From positions 29,311-93,310 of the forward strand of contig JAOTON010001056.1 in NCBI GenBank assembly GCA_034440635.1: a stretch of 64,000 nucleotides of DNA, written 5' to 3'. Shown one piece after another: positions 1 to 10,699 of this stretch (the stretch's first letter is position 1; the number at the start of each line of letters is the position of its first letter). Both the position numbers and the translations under genes were made by a program. Below the pieces are notes generated by a model. The model was not told the origin of the DNA. It worked only from the letters and a program-made list of their open reading frames with translations, and did no database searches. Source of the DNA: Lepas anatifera. Its lineage: Eukaryota; Arthropoda; Thecostraca; Lepadidae.

Positions 1-596
1 ATCTGAAGCGCTTTTGGGTTAAGAGGGGATGATCTTTGTCAGGCAGAAATTAAGACGTCTTTGACAGGCCCTCTTTCCCCTTCACCCCCCCCGCACTTCG
101 TGGTCGGTGATGACGCTCCGGCCGACTACGGAGCTCATGAAATAAAAGTGAGCCACCGTCATTGCGCTATAATACCAATATACCTTTTCAGATCAGAAAT
201 AGCGGTGACCTTGAATGCATTTTCGATACTTGGTCTAAAATAAATTGTGCTTTGCGACGCAAGTAAAACGGCTAGTTCCACCTTTTTCAGTGCCAAGATC
301 AACCATGCATTTTCACACAAAAATTGCAAGTGCTGTGAAAAGAAGAGAAACAATAAAACAGCGCTGAGTTATCGATGCAATAATAAAATAACACATGTTA
401 GTCTTTTTTTTAGTTCAGGGAACTACCTTTGTCAGAAATTGTTTGCGGAAAATTGGAATAACATGCTTAGGCGGCAATTGGGGACCATCGGATCACATGT
501 TTATAGAATAATAATAAAAATGTGCAGACATCAAGAACAACGTTCCCTCTGTGGAAAATGATTTATTCCCCACGATCCTCACAAACAGAGTGCGAA

Positions 597-1024
597 CAGA
601 GACGGATCCAGGGGGCAAGGCAGGGTGGGTGCATCCCTCGCCCCTAATGGACCCCTCCCCCCTGGAACCGCCCCGGCGCTCACTCAAACGTTACTTCCCA
701 CACCTTTGATGGATCCCTCTTCCCCTTCCCGCCGATGCAAGTTTGCGCTCCTCTGATAAAACACGCATTAATAATCAGCGCCCCTGGTCAAAATGGCGCC
801 CCCTCCGGGCCAAAACAGCACCACCTCCAGGACTAAATGGTGCCCCCTCCAGGACCAAGTGGCTGCCCTCCAGATCCAAATGGCACCCCTTCCAGGCCAA
901 AATGGTGTCCCCTCCAGGCCCAAGTGGTGCCCCCTCGAGGACCAAGTGGCGCCCCCTCCGAAATCAAAATGACACCCCATTGCCAAAATGCTCTCTCCCA
1001 CCCGAAATCCTAGACCCACCTATG
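597..1024. mobile_element. hAT-type MITE with internal short tandem array
   Basis: The left end reads CAGAGACGGATCCAGGGGGC and the right end CCTAGACCCACCTATG, matching the CAnnGGCGGATCCAGG-type terminal inverted repeats of other elements in this window. The flanking octamers agtgcgaa and agtgggag agree at 6 of 8 positions, as an aged 8-bp TSD would. From about 780 to 1015 it holds roughly 22-bp repeats of the pattern caaatggtgccccctccagg. The open frames on both strands here come from this array and are not genes. The superfamily is assigned from TSD length and end sequence only. Confidence 0.6.
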
Positions 1025-1309
1025 AGTGGGAGTTGGCAACAGAAACACTGCATTAACTGTTTGTATGCCATCAAACACCAAAATGTATCTAGAACAACCT
1101 CGGCACCTCTGTGGAATTTTAACTGAGCTTTCAGTCACATGCTGAAAAAGATCCTAGTTCCGTATTTCAGTTTTAATAAAACTCAGCCTTTACGGAAAAT
1201 GCAGCGTTTCATAAGTGCACTACTTTTTCAGCACACCAATATCGACTGCTGAGCTCCACATGCCTATGGGCCTAACGGCTCACGGTTGACGTGTAGACTT
1301 TGAGACAGC

Positions 1310-1483
1310 ACCATACAGGGTAATTCGGGTTTGATGGGTTCGATACCTACGCTAAATGTACGTTGTTTCTCCGCAAACGGCGAGTTCTGGGACCATTGGA
1401 ATATAAGACCTGCTGTTTCCTGTTACGCTCTATCACATGGTGATATCAGTTGAAATTCCACGATAAAGATGGCACACTCCCCT
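1310..1483. mobile_element. relic of the TTAA-flanked TGGCAC-end family
   Basis: The segment from the gggtaattcgggtt motif to the gatggcacactccc end followed by TTAA (1484-1487) parallels the last 130-150 bases of the elements ending at 4424 and 4883: ctccgc, a ggtgatttctggg-like block, then a tctatcgcatgg-like block. The 5' part is not recognisable, so this is a truncated or decayed copy. Confidence 0.4.
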
Positions 1484-1487
1484 TTAA

Positions 1488-2171
1488 GGCAATAGTTTAC
1501 TTATTTTTAAATATCTGAAATTTAAGTTGAAATATTGTGCTGTGTGACAGTGATGCATTCGGTGGAAACTGTATTTGGACTAGAAACTAAATACTGTTTA
1601 GTATTTTTCACCTTTCTTCTGCAACTTGCAAAACTAGATCGAGTGTTTTCCTGGGGAAGGAAATGTTAAACCCAGAAACTAAAATATATTATCGGCTGCT
1701 TTGGCTTGAAAAGGGAGGAGGGGAGATACAAATTATTTTCTGTCCATGTTGTGGATTACAACCGATTCTCCCCCCTTATTATTTACCGTTTTTAGGCAAG
1801 AGTAAAGCAGTCATTGCACTGAAACAATCCAGCCAACACTCTTGGTAATCGTTGAACTTAAAGGTAAGCGAGGTAAGCTCCAACAAGAGAACATAAACAA
1901 GAAACCCCTTCGCATGATGAAAGAGTTTCCAAATTGCATGAGAAAATTGGCAGTGACATTAGCACCACAGTAATAGCATCTCAGCACGCAGGTACAAGCA
2001 TACTTTGGTAGTGGCCATCCATTAAGGTGATTTGCAAATCAGCGAGGATTAACTATGGGAAACTTTGTTTAAAGCAACTGCAATGCCAGCAAGGTTAAAC
2101 TATTGTCTTCACGAACATGCTGCATTCAAGGGTCGACATCAGCACGTGTTTGAAGTTAATTTTGAAACAAA
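1488..2171. other. intronic DNA, nothing recognised
   Basis: AT-rich unique-looking sequence inside pb intron 1. It has no convincing exon, repeat or RNA gene. A 61-codon open frame at 1663-1848 has no recognisable protein features. Confidence 0.4.
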
Positions 2172-2179
2172 CTAAGGTT

Positions 2180-2476
2180 CATTGGCGGACGCAGGGGAGT
2201 GGGGGGCATTCCAGTCATGCCCCCCAAGCGCTGTAGGGGGCCAAACTATATTTTGGCCCCCCAAAGACCGGATACATTTGTTAGAAAAAAGTGTTTACAC
2301 TAGGTCTCTCGAGCAAAAAAATATTCGCTTCCACCCCCCAGGAGAGCGCGATCATGTACTTGGAGAGGCAGCTTATACTAGGTCTGTGTCGAGCACCCAA
2401 ATTGCACGTCCCCCCTAGGAGGAGAGGCAGACATGGGTTTGCCCCCCCCCAGAACTCGGGTCTGCGTCCGCACCTG
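2180..2476. mobile_element. hAT-type MITE, perfect 8-bp TSD
   Basis: The ends are CATTGGCGGACGCAGGGG and CTGCGTCCGCACCTG, imperfect terminal inverted repeats. The element is flanked by identical octamers ctaaggtt at 2172-2179 and 2477-2484, the target-site length typical of hAT transposons. It is 297 bp long with no coding capacity. A second, older copy lies at 31277-31598, sharing the AAACTATATTTTGGCCCCC-like interior and the gcagacatgggtttg block near the right end. Confidence 0.85.
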
Positions 2477-2578
2477 CTAAGGTTTTGTGCATCCTGCTTT
2501 CTGGGAAACTTGTTGCAAAAAGATGTGGCGTGTGGGAAAACCCCTATCAATTTTCATACAGACTTTTCTTTCATAATG

Positions 2579-2771
2579 AGGGGGTGAGTGGCATAGTGGA
2601 TAGCATCAAAGTCCTCTAAGACACCGGATACGGGTTCAATTCCCGGCTAGGCCTTTGAATAAGTCGATCTGATCCCCAAATCTTTTCTAGTAGGGTGAGA
2701 ATTGGCGACGCCGTAAACCTTGGCAGTTGGCGCGTCGTTGAACCTCAACAATCACTGAATTATTATTATTC
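2579..2771 (+). mobile_element. tRNA-derived SINE (copy A)
   Basis: The head has a pol III A-box-like gagtggcatagtgg and a B-box gggttcaattcc in a T-arm-like context. A tail follows (tggcgacgccgtaaacctt, then ggcagttggcgcgtcgttg) and an (ATT)n terminus. The same head and tail recur at 23835-24006. It lies within pb intron 1, antisense to the gene. The tRNA-like head is diverged and should not be read as a functional tRNA gene. Confidence 0.75.
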
Positions 2772-3744
2772 ATGCATAATGAGCATACATAACGTAGAAA
2801 ATTGGCTATTTCTATATAAAAAATGCGCCATTGTTCAACACCAAGGACATAAATCGCAGAGATACATAAGAGATACTTGTGCAAAACCACGCCCACATTT
2901 GCATGCACACAATACTACTTTTAAACTTTTCAAACTTTCAGTACATTTTCCCGTCTTGAAAATCTCATTGACAATCGGACAGCCGATTTTGAGAGCCTTT
3001 TTGGCTGCAGCTCGGCACTCTCAGCGTTCTTGATATCCGAGCTGTGTGCACTTCTCAACATTCTTCAGTCATAGTAATGAAATACATAAATACATCAAGA
3101 AGTTCTCATACCAGCATCAAACTACATCTCGCATGCCGCAAGAACGCTCCGCTAAGATGTTGTACCAGATGTCAGGGTCTCTTAGGACAACAAAGATCTT
3201 ATTAAGAAAGACACAAAACTGCTTTTAAGGTATCTTACCGGCACTGTGAGCTCTCATGTGAAAGCATTGAAAAAGTTCCTCGCAAGGCTAAACTTTGGTA
3301 TCCAATGGGTTAACCAGTCGTTAAAAATCCAGTTTTTATTTGGAGCAAGACATAACAGCACTGAAACAAACAAATTGCCTCTATATACCCAAGTGAAAAA
3401 TGACGCTGATCTAATGATCGCTGAAAACAATTGTATTGCATGCCAAACCGATTCACGAATCTTTCGAAACTGGGAATCAGGTACTCCTCTTACATTTGTG
3501 GTCAGTAAATCGGGAAAACATGCTGAGATGCTAACTGCGGCGATGCTATTTGGCATTTTTATGTGTGAATTTTCTTGTTGTGATAATTATAGGACATTCC
3601 AAGCGTTGTCTGTTCACTCTGCCCCGCAAACAGCACACTCCCGCCGCTCGTTAGCGCAAAACGCGAACTGGCGATCTTCAACGCGATTTTTAGGGACGCT
3701 GCACGGTTGCACGATCACTCGCCTCACTCGCATGCGACGCTACT
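2772..3744. other. intronic DNA, nothing recognised
   Basis: No exon, SINE or transposon end was recognised. A plus-strand open frame starts at 3246 and reads into the transposon that begins at 3749, with no recognisable domain, so I do not treat it as a gene. Confidence 0.35.
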
Positions 3745-3748
3745 TTAA

Positions 3749-4424
3749 GGGAACGTGGCACCTTAGTGCAATTCCAGACTGTGGTGGTTTTAGGGGAAAT
3801 GCATGTTGAAGATAATTGCTTTGATCTTTTATATGCTGAAAAATGCCTAATACGCCTAATGAATCGTTTAATTTATTGTGGATGTGTTCACAATAAAAAG
3901 TATTCAAAATAGCGTGACGTCAAATTGGCGTATAAACTGGTAATGGTTTTTGCCATATTAAACCCGTTTAATTTGTGCCAAAAATGAGTACGGATACAAA
4001 TGAAGCGTTTTTAGCTAAAAGTGGTTACTATTAGGAACCAAAGTGGCATTTGTCAATGCCTTGTATTTTTATAAATATATAAAAACATATTTCACGTTTC
4101 AAACTATAAAATAAAACAAATTACGCGCATTTATAACCATCAGTACTAAAGTCATGTTTACCATCCGTGTTTAAAGATGGCAAAGCTAGAAAAAATTGTC
4201 CCGCAACACGCGCAGCGAGGATTGAGCGTGACGTCACTTCCCTAGTCTTAAAACACGTAAGCAACCGGGGAGGACAGGGTTGGTAAGCAATGCAATTTTA
4301 CCTTCTTCTGCGAACGGTAAGGTATGGAACAAATTAAATATCGATCAAGTGGTATTTCTGCATGCTCTATCGCGTGGCTATCAGGAAAAGTTCAAGTGTC
4401 ATTATGAAGGTGCTACATTCTCTT
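3749..4424 (+). mobile_element. TTAA-associated TIR element, first of a head-to-tail pair
   Basis: It starts GGGAACGTGGCACCTT directly after TTAA (3745-3748) and ends with GGTGCTACATTCTCTT. The ends are inverted versions of each other and match the elements at 36902 and 54463. It contains a TGACGTCA palindrome near 4229 and a gaggacagggttggt block. It is non-coding. TTAA targets are typical of Kolobok and piggyBac transposons; I cannot choose between them without a transposase. Confidence 0.6.
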
Positions 4425-4428
4425 TCAA

Positions 4429-4883
4429 GGAAATGTGGCACCTTGTTGCAGTTCCAGACTGTGGTGGTTTTAGGGCTAGTCTATGCTGAAAATAATAGAT
4501 GTTGTATTATTTCTGCAAATGGCTAATAAGCCTATATTTTTATATATCAATTATACTCTTTACTATTTAACGATTTAAACTATTCAATAAATCAAGTTAT
4601 ATGCATTGATAACCGACAGTGCTAAACTCATGTTTATCACCTGGTTTTACAGATATCCAAGCAAGAATATTTGTCCGTGCAGCCCGTGCAGCGGGACGTG
4701 GGCATGACGTCACTTTCCTAAGATCGCCTAATATCACCTAAACACCCGGGAGGACGGGGTCGGTGGGGATGAAATTTAACATTGTTCTCCGCGATGGGTG
4801 ATTTCTGGGCCAAGCGGTTTCGTGGCATGTTCTATCGCATGGCTACCTCAGTTTGCATCCCATTATCGTTGTACCACATTCCT
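4429..4883 (+). mobile_element. TTAA-associated TIR element, second of the pair
   Basis: It starts GGAAATGTGGCACCTTG and ends GTACCACATTCC before TTAA (4884-4887). Its first 60 bases, including agttccagactgtggtgg, repeat those of the element at 3749, and it carries the same TGACGTCA palindrome (near 4706) and gaggacggggtcggt block. It abuts the first element through a shared TTCAA-like tetranucleotide, so the two sit head to tail. Confidence 0.6.
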
Positions 4884-4968
4884 TTAAGAAGTGTAGGTTT
4901 CTTCGAGGCAACCGAAATTAAATCTGTTTTTTTTTAAATAACCTTAATCATAAACTTGCACGTGCGGT

Positions 4969-5109
4969 CACTGGCGGATCTCGGGCGGGGGGATTCAAAC
5001 CGGGAAATTCCGCTCAAACCATCCCATTGTCACCGATTTCCTTAAAAATGAATATTTTTCACGATTTTTGGGCCCCTTGCCCCTAACCGTCGGTCTGGAT
5101 CCGACCCTG
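4969..5109. mobile_element. hAT-type MITE, decayed TSD
   Basis: The left end is CACTGGCGGATCTCGGGC and the right end GTCTGGATCCGACCCTG. Flanking octamers cgtgcggt and cgtgccat match at 6 of 8. At 141 bp it is similar in size and end sequence to the elements at 10539 and 24038, and it lies in pb intron 1. Confidence 0.6.
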
Positions 5110-8100
5110 CGTGCCATGGTCAAGTGACGAGTCTCTCCTACTGATTCAGCTCGCAAATACTAAAATGAAATCTTCGTTTCCTGCCAGGTGCAAAGCACTC
5201 TTCTGAATCTAAATAAAACCCCAAAAGTCCCTTTGGTTTTCTTTTTACAGAATGCTTCACCAGGGTTCCTATTAGGCGGCTTTGTGTGTACTCGAGGCGT
5301 AGTGATGTGTGCGCGACGAAAGTAAGCGAACTAGGTGGTCCACGTAAAAAACGATAAATCCGGGTTTAAAGTATGCTATAAAATGATGCAAATTAAACAG
5401 TTAAGGTATATCGATATTCCTCTTTGAAGCCAACATGATAATTAAAGGAGATTTGAACTTATATATCAACCTTGTAGACTTGAGAGCCCTCTGAAATGTC
5501 GCAGCTTCCTGTGCCCTAACACTCACCGTTCACTGCGGGACAGGCTTCACCAGAGCGGGAACTTTCCAGAGCCCTTCTGCTCCTCTCCACCCTCCACTCC
5601 ATGGCGTCTTTTACCGTGCATGTTCATAAGCATCACCACCGAAAAATTAAACGTGCTAGTCAATCTTGAACTGGCCGCTGACAAGAAACTACCCGTAACA
5701 TAAAGGCAGATATATTCCGGCTAGGCCTCGTGATTATTGTCCCCTGCTGTCTGTAAGATTGTCAGATATATTCCCCGTACCGTAAAACTAGTAGTTTTTT
5801 TAACGTAAAAAACGAGAGAAGTCATTTTAATGCGCCCTTATTCCGACATTGTACCCCCAAATATATAAAAAATAATGGGGGTTCTAACATGACCTTCAAG
5901 GCTACTGGGTTAAAATGTAATTATGAAGGTACCAAAATATATTTAAGCATCACTGTCAAAATTTCATTTCTAACGTCATTTTCCTCTCTCGGTCCATTGA
6001 GGACCGGGAGAGGGAAGCTCAGGGGTGGCTTAGTGGTTCCGGGCGCCCGCTTCCTGTGGCACGTGTCTCAGCTCAGGATCCGGACTGTCCCACTGAACAG
6101 AGTGTGCTCTGGTCCCCGCAATCTCCACAACGGGGGAGCTTCTGGATGACACTGATAATCTTAACATTTTATGAGCCATTAAAACCCAGAAGGTAAATCA
6201 TGACACAAGTTAAACAAGGGGAGCATCTCCATGGTATTTAGAATTGTTGTCTCTTTATTTCCATCTACATTCTAACATATCCCACTAACAATGCCTTGCT
6301 GAATATTCCTTGATCTCTCAAATTCTGACTAACCAGGTGGCTTGGTGGACTAGGGCTTTAGGTATTTCCGAAGACCTACTGTCTCAGTGTTGTTATATTG
6401 GTACTAACTAATCCGAACCAACTTGTCTGGGGGTAGCAATACTTTATTTGTTGTTACGTCCTTGCAGGGTGTGCCGTAACCATTTTAGTTTCATTTTAGG
6501 TGTTAACATAAGGGTGCTGTTGTCTTTGGGATTGCGGTGGAGGCGAACCTGGTTGTTCATTAACTGGGCAGCTGAAATTTTAGAATAAAACAAATCACAT
6601 TGGAAACCGAGGCGCTGACACACGGGTACACAGTTCACCAAACCGTCTGGAGGCCTGCAATTTTGGTACTTTTGGCGCAAGCAGAGCATGGAGATGCCCC
6701 TCCTTGAATACACGCCTAAACATAACTACAGGGAGGCTACGGTGCTATACAAACTTGAAGGTTGCTTATTCAAAATTGAGTACAAAGCTTTGGGAAACAA
6801 TAATCCGTTCGGCATGTAGGATATATTTTTTCATCAGCAGTATCACTCTCAATCTCTCTCGCCCATCAAAACTCTCTCTTTGAAGTTACACGTGCTGGAT
6901 CTCACAAAATTATTTCAAACGCTGTTTGACCAGCAAATTAGGAAGCATATTGTTCATAACCAACATAAGTACCAAACACTGAGCAGCGAACATGCTTTTT
7001 GATGTGTTTTAGCACATTACAATATGCCCTCTATAGGGAATTTCAGAAAGACGCGTTAACCTTCAAGGCTTTGGAGCTCCACGGAGAAGAAAAGGACATT
7101 ATTTATCCGGGGTTTTAACGATGTGGTCCCCACCCCACCCTGGAGGGAGGGGTCGTAAATGTCATTCCAGGACGTCATGACTCAGATGCTAGGTCATCAG
7201 CGGATCGGAAGTCACGGGATGCTCCGTTACTTTTGGAACGTGACTGTGGGATCCATGACACCCATAGCACAATTCAGAGACCTGAATCGGCTTTGGCTTG
7301 TCTTGATTTTTCAGTCAACGTTATACAAAATAGTTCAATTTCCCTCAAATGCTATTTGATTGATATGGGCATTAATATCAACACTGCTTAGATTCGTTTC
7401 CTATATATTGTATGGAACAATAGTATTTTATATCATTCACCGCAGAGGTAAGAAGGGCTTGCAACAACCCAAAATTATTGAATACAAATTTTAGTGAGCA
7501 AGTAGACGATCTATCGTTGGTTGTCAATCTATCACTTATCACTTATTATGGAGTCATGTGTACTGAAACATCAAATGCTGATTAATATTCCATTCCCGTT
7601 CCCAATCCGCACTTGTCTGCCATTTTCTCATTGGCTTTCCTCCCCAAACCAACTATCTGTTTTATCTATAAGCAAAGCACATGAGAGTTTGCCTTGCATT
7701 GGGGACAAAAAAGCACGTCTTGGCATGCCCCGTTACTGTTGCCAAGGATAAGTACGATTATTCTGACTAAGTCTGCTCTGGGCTGGAAAAGAAAAATAAG
7801 TTAAGACCAGCTTCAAAACTAACTAATGTTTTAGAACAATTGCTTAAGTTCAGAATAGTATTAGATCCTTTAAGCATTTTGAGCTAACGATGCAAGAACG
7901 GATGCAGCGGTGCCAAGCAAAAACTTGTTTTTCCATAACCAAAAACCACCCACGGAATCCAAATATCCATGATGTTCTGCAATGTTTGCAACCATGAGTG
8001 TCATAATAGGAGGGGAGCCGCTTCCCATTTTCTTATGGGAAAAATCGGATTTAAATGTATTGGAAAATATGAAATTGATGTATCAATCAGCCTGAGTATA

Positions 8101-9325
8101 AGAACACAATTAAACCAAATCCTAAAGAGTTTTTGGATATCTAAAGCGTTTTTTTCTTTTTAGAGAAAGGCGAAACATTCACTCCCCAAAACAACTTTTC
8201 CGGTAGCGACATTGTATGCCTGCGAAACTGTACCTGGAAACGACCAGCCACATTCCGATAAAAGAATTCACGACTAAACCTCACCAAGCTTAATTGAAAG
8301 ATCTTCTTGACCTGCTGGGCGAAGTAAATTTTCTGCCATGTACATTGCATCCACTATGGGTTATGAAATGAATCCCAAGGGTGCCAATCTCCCAAAGAAA
8401 AGGAACTATAGAGCTGTCATACGCATAATGACCTGCGGATAGTATGCCTACAAATTAACCAACTTTGTTAGCAGCCAAACCTCATTTATGTATGTTTCCA
8501 GTGAGAATAAAGCAAAGCCACAACAGGTGTGTTACAAATTATTGAAGATGCCAGGCTGTCATTTTCCTCCGGAAAGACATCAGTTGCCACACAATTGAGC
8601 TGCTGTCGCCGACTGCATGGGCACAGTTAGAAGCCACCAGACGTGTAATCCCTCAGCGCCGCTGCCACGCTCCGAGGCGGAACAGCAGTGGGACGCGTCT
8701 CGCCCTCCCCAAAATCAGTAGACAAAGCACCAGCGGCACATCAGTGTCAAATTAGCGGCGCAGGTAAGCCGTCGCCGCCTGACCACAGGTGATTTTCTCA
8801 TCCGACAGCGCCGACAAATAACTCACATCACCGGCATGTATCACTCCATACAGGAATGTAACCCGTCCGTCTCATGTCATCATTAGGTGTCTCGGTGCAT
8901 TCCCACAGAGCACAGACGCCATACATCACACAGAGAGACTGCCGTTGTTTCACACCGCATCAATAACGCGTCACAAACGTCACACACGTCTTGCGTCACG
9001 TGTAGGTGCCTGAAATGTTAGCGTCTTACTTCATGCGAATGAGATGTCTCAAGTAACAGCATTGTCTCACATGAAATGAACGCATTTGCTTCCGAAGTCA
9101 CACATATTACACCTTTTCGCGTGTTACAACCCTTTCCACTGGCACCTAACGTTTGAGTCACATCTTAAGAGTTCCGTCTGTCAGTGTCAACAGCATGTCT
9201 GTCAATTGATACCCAAAGCAGATACACCAAAAATACCTGCCTCTAAGGGTCTCATTACGAATTAAAAGTTTCTCTGCTGTCTGTTCGTTCCAGTCATAGC
9301 ATAACAACATGATTCTGGCACTTAC
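5110..9325. other. intron sequence next to pb exon 1, no element resolved
   Basis: This is mostly AT-rich unique-looking sequence. At 6024-6060 a gtggcttagtggttcc string resembles a tRNA A-box, but no B-box follows, so a SINE is not claimed. A moderately GC-rich stretch at 8590-8800 near the exon (gcgccgctgccacgctccg) may be regulatory. No second exon or homeobox was seen. Confidence 0.4.
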
Positions 9326-9545
9326 CTGGCTGTGCCTTCTTCTGCGGCTTCTTCTCCTTCATCCAGGGATACTCTGTCACTTCCTGCATGCCTCCTGGAC
9401 CCATGTCCTCCAGAAAGGCCGGCGCCACCATCGGCATCTCGCCCATGTTGGCTGAAGAGGAGTCTTGCAGCAGCGGGTTGATGGAGCACATGTACTCGGC
9501 CATCGAAGGCTGGCTGCTGATGAACCCAGTTTCAGACACGGCCAT
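9326..9545 (-). CDS. pb: Hox2 / proboscipedia, first coding exon (partial gene)
   Basis: This exon encodes the N-terminal 73 residues of a Hox2-class homeodomain transcription factor, a nuclear DNA-binding regulator of anterior segment identity (mouthparts in arthropods). Seen directly: an N-terminal block at residues 8-17 (FISSQPSMAE), diagnostic of Hox2 proteins; an acidic, Met-rich linker; and the hexapeptide YPWM at residues 59-62 followed by KEKK, the docking motif for the PBC partner Extradenticle/Pbx. The start ATG at 9545-9543 has a good context (GCGATGG), and an in-frame TGA lies six codons upstream, so no longer N-terminus is possible in this exon. The exon ends CAG at 9326 before the consensus donor GTAAGT, in phase 1, at the usual Hox position between hexapeptide and homeodomain. 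The homeodomain exon is outside the window. Drosophila Pb has a longer N-terminus; starting close to the SQPS block is common elsewhere. Assignment to Hox2 is secure; arthropod origin is inferred. Confidence 0.93.
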
Positions 9546-10050
9546 CGCAGCGCCGGAGGATCACCACCATAGCACAGGTGCACTGACACGCAGTTCCGCC
9601 GTCAGCTAGCGGGTGCCGATGCAGCAGCGGATGCCGCCAGCATCACTGCCCGTCTTCACACAGCTCGCAGCCACTCGTGCGAGCGCTCAGTCCGATGTAT
9701 CGGATGATGACTCACACCAGGCTCAAGGGCCGCGTTCCCCGAACTCGCGCACTCCTCCGCTCACACTCGGGTCGCGCAGCGGTCCGCTCGTGGCCTCGCG
9801 CGCGCTCACGATCGCGACCAGCGTCGGCGCCGGCTGTATGAATATTGCAGCGACAGTGCGAGCCGCGGCGCGCGGCCATGTGCTTGCCGCGCTCAGCTGG
9901 TGGCCGCTGCCGCTGCCGCCGAGCCGCCGGCCGCACGCCGCCAGCCCGCTCCTGACCACACCGCCAGTCACGTGACCGCCGCCCGGCCAATCACCGGCCG
10001 GCAACCCTGTGGGGCCGCGCGGCGCGGTTTGCGACGCTTTTTAAAACCCA
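9546..10050 (-). promoter_or_regulatory. CpG-rich 5' leader and putative promoter of pb
   Basis: The sequence becomes strongly GC- and CpG-rich immediately upstream of the pb start codon and returns to AT-rich beyond about 10.15 kb. Visible sites are an E-box CACGTG (9969-9974), a CCAAT pentamer (9987-9991, plus strand) and a TATA-like TTTTTAAAA (10038-10046). If the last is used, transcription would start near 10010 and the leader would be about 465 bases, containing upstream ATG frames (for example 10004-9723 and 9990-9712, minus strand). The CCAAT position downstream of that start argues for some other start, so the TSS is uncertain. Confidence 0.5.
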
Positions 10051-10530
10051 CCCCCTCGGAGTGGTGCTGTCAAAGGGCTGGTTGCAGAATGCAATAGAAT
10101 GGATAGTCCAGTGGGCGGCTGCAGGCCCTGCTCTGCGGCCAGGAGGGCTGGCTTACGGCGGGGCGGGCGGCAGAGCGACCCAGGGATTCGCCATTCACGG
10201 TTTTTTGTCGTATTATAGGTGAAAAACAGTCAGTCTAAGACTGCTAGGTGGAGAAATGCATCCAGAAAACATTTCGTCCTCTCACGAGTCTGTGATTTAC
10301 TGAGCCAAGGATAGCTTGATGCAGTTAGAGTTGAAATGTATGCTGATATTCTCGACGCGCATTCCAACACGCTCTTTGCCTACTTTACTCAGAGTGGCGT
10401 CCATGGATTATCATAAAATGTACAAAAATCATAACATATACTGATGCTGCAAAAACATGAATGCTGCATTTATGCACATAGCAAAATGCATAAATGTATA
10501 TAATGTTTATTTTCAATTATCTACCGTGCT
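10051..10530. other. pb upstream DNA, nothing recognised
   Basis: This is a transition from the CpG-rich promoter to AT-rich intergenic sequence. No gene or repeat was recognised before the MITE at 10539. Confidence 0.35.
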
Positions 10531-10538
10531 GTACTAGC

Positions 10539-10691
10539 CAGTGGCGGATCCAGGACTAACTATCGGGGAGCTAGGCGGCTCAAGTTTCCCCACGATTACC
10601 CCGGATCAGCCCCTGTCTACTCATTAACTATAATCACTCAGAAATTACTGGGGGGGGTAGAGCGCCCTAGCCCGCCTTGTATCCGCCAATG
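10539..10691. mobile_element. hAT-type MITE (153 bp)
   Basis: The ends are CAGTGGCGGATCCAGGAC and CTTGTATCCGCCAATG, imperfect inverted repeats. Flanking octamers gtactagc and gtgctagt agree at 6 of 8. The interior, with a run of G followed by agcgccctagcccgc, matches the element at 24038-24199, so both belong to one family. Confidence 0.7.
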
Positions 10692-10699
10692 GTGCTAGT

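Larger units (their letters stand above)
1..9325 (-). other. first intron of pb/Hox2 (partial, runs off the left edge)
   Basis: Everything left of the splice donor at 9325-9324 is intron 1 of the minus-strand Hox2 gene, provided that no unseen small exon interrupts it. I looked on both strands for the third-helix signature WFQNRR and for the ERQ and RRIE blocks of a homeodomain and saw none, so the homeodomain exon should lie beyond position 1 and the intron is longer than 9.3 kb. It carries several transposon insertions, listed separately. Position relative to the donor is observed; the intron extent is inferred. Confidence 0.7.

Noticed and set aside
3246..3809. 187-codon plus-strand frame
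   Set aside because: No recognisable domain; its last 20 codons run into the transposon starting at 3749, so its length is partly accidental.
9388..9609. Plus-strand and second minus-strand frames over the pb exon
   Set aside because: They are shadows of the real minus-strand coding frame, which alone carries the SQPSMAE and YPWM motifs and ends at a donor.
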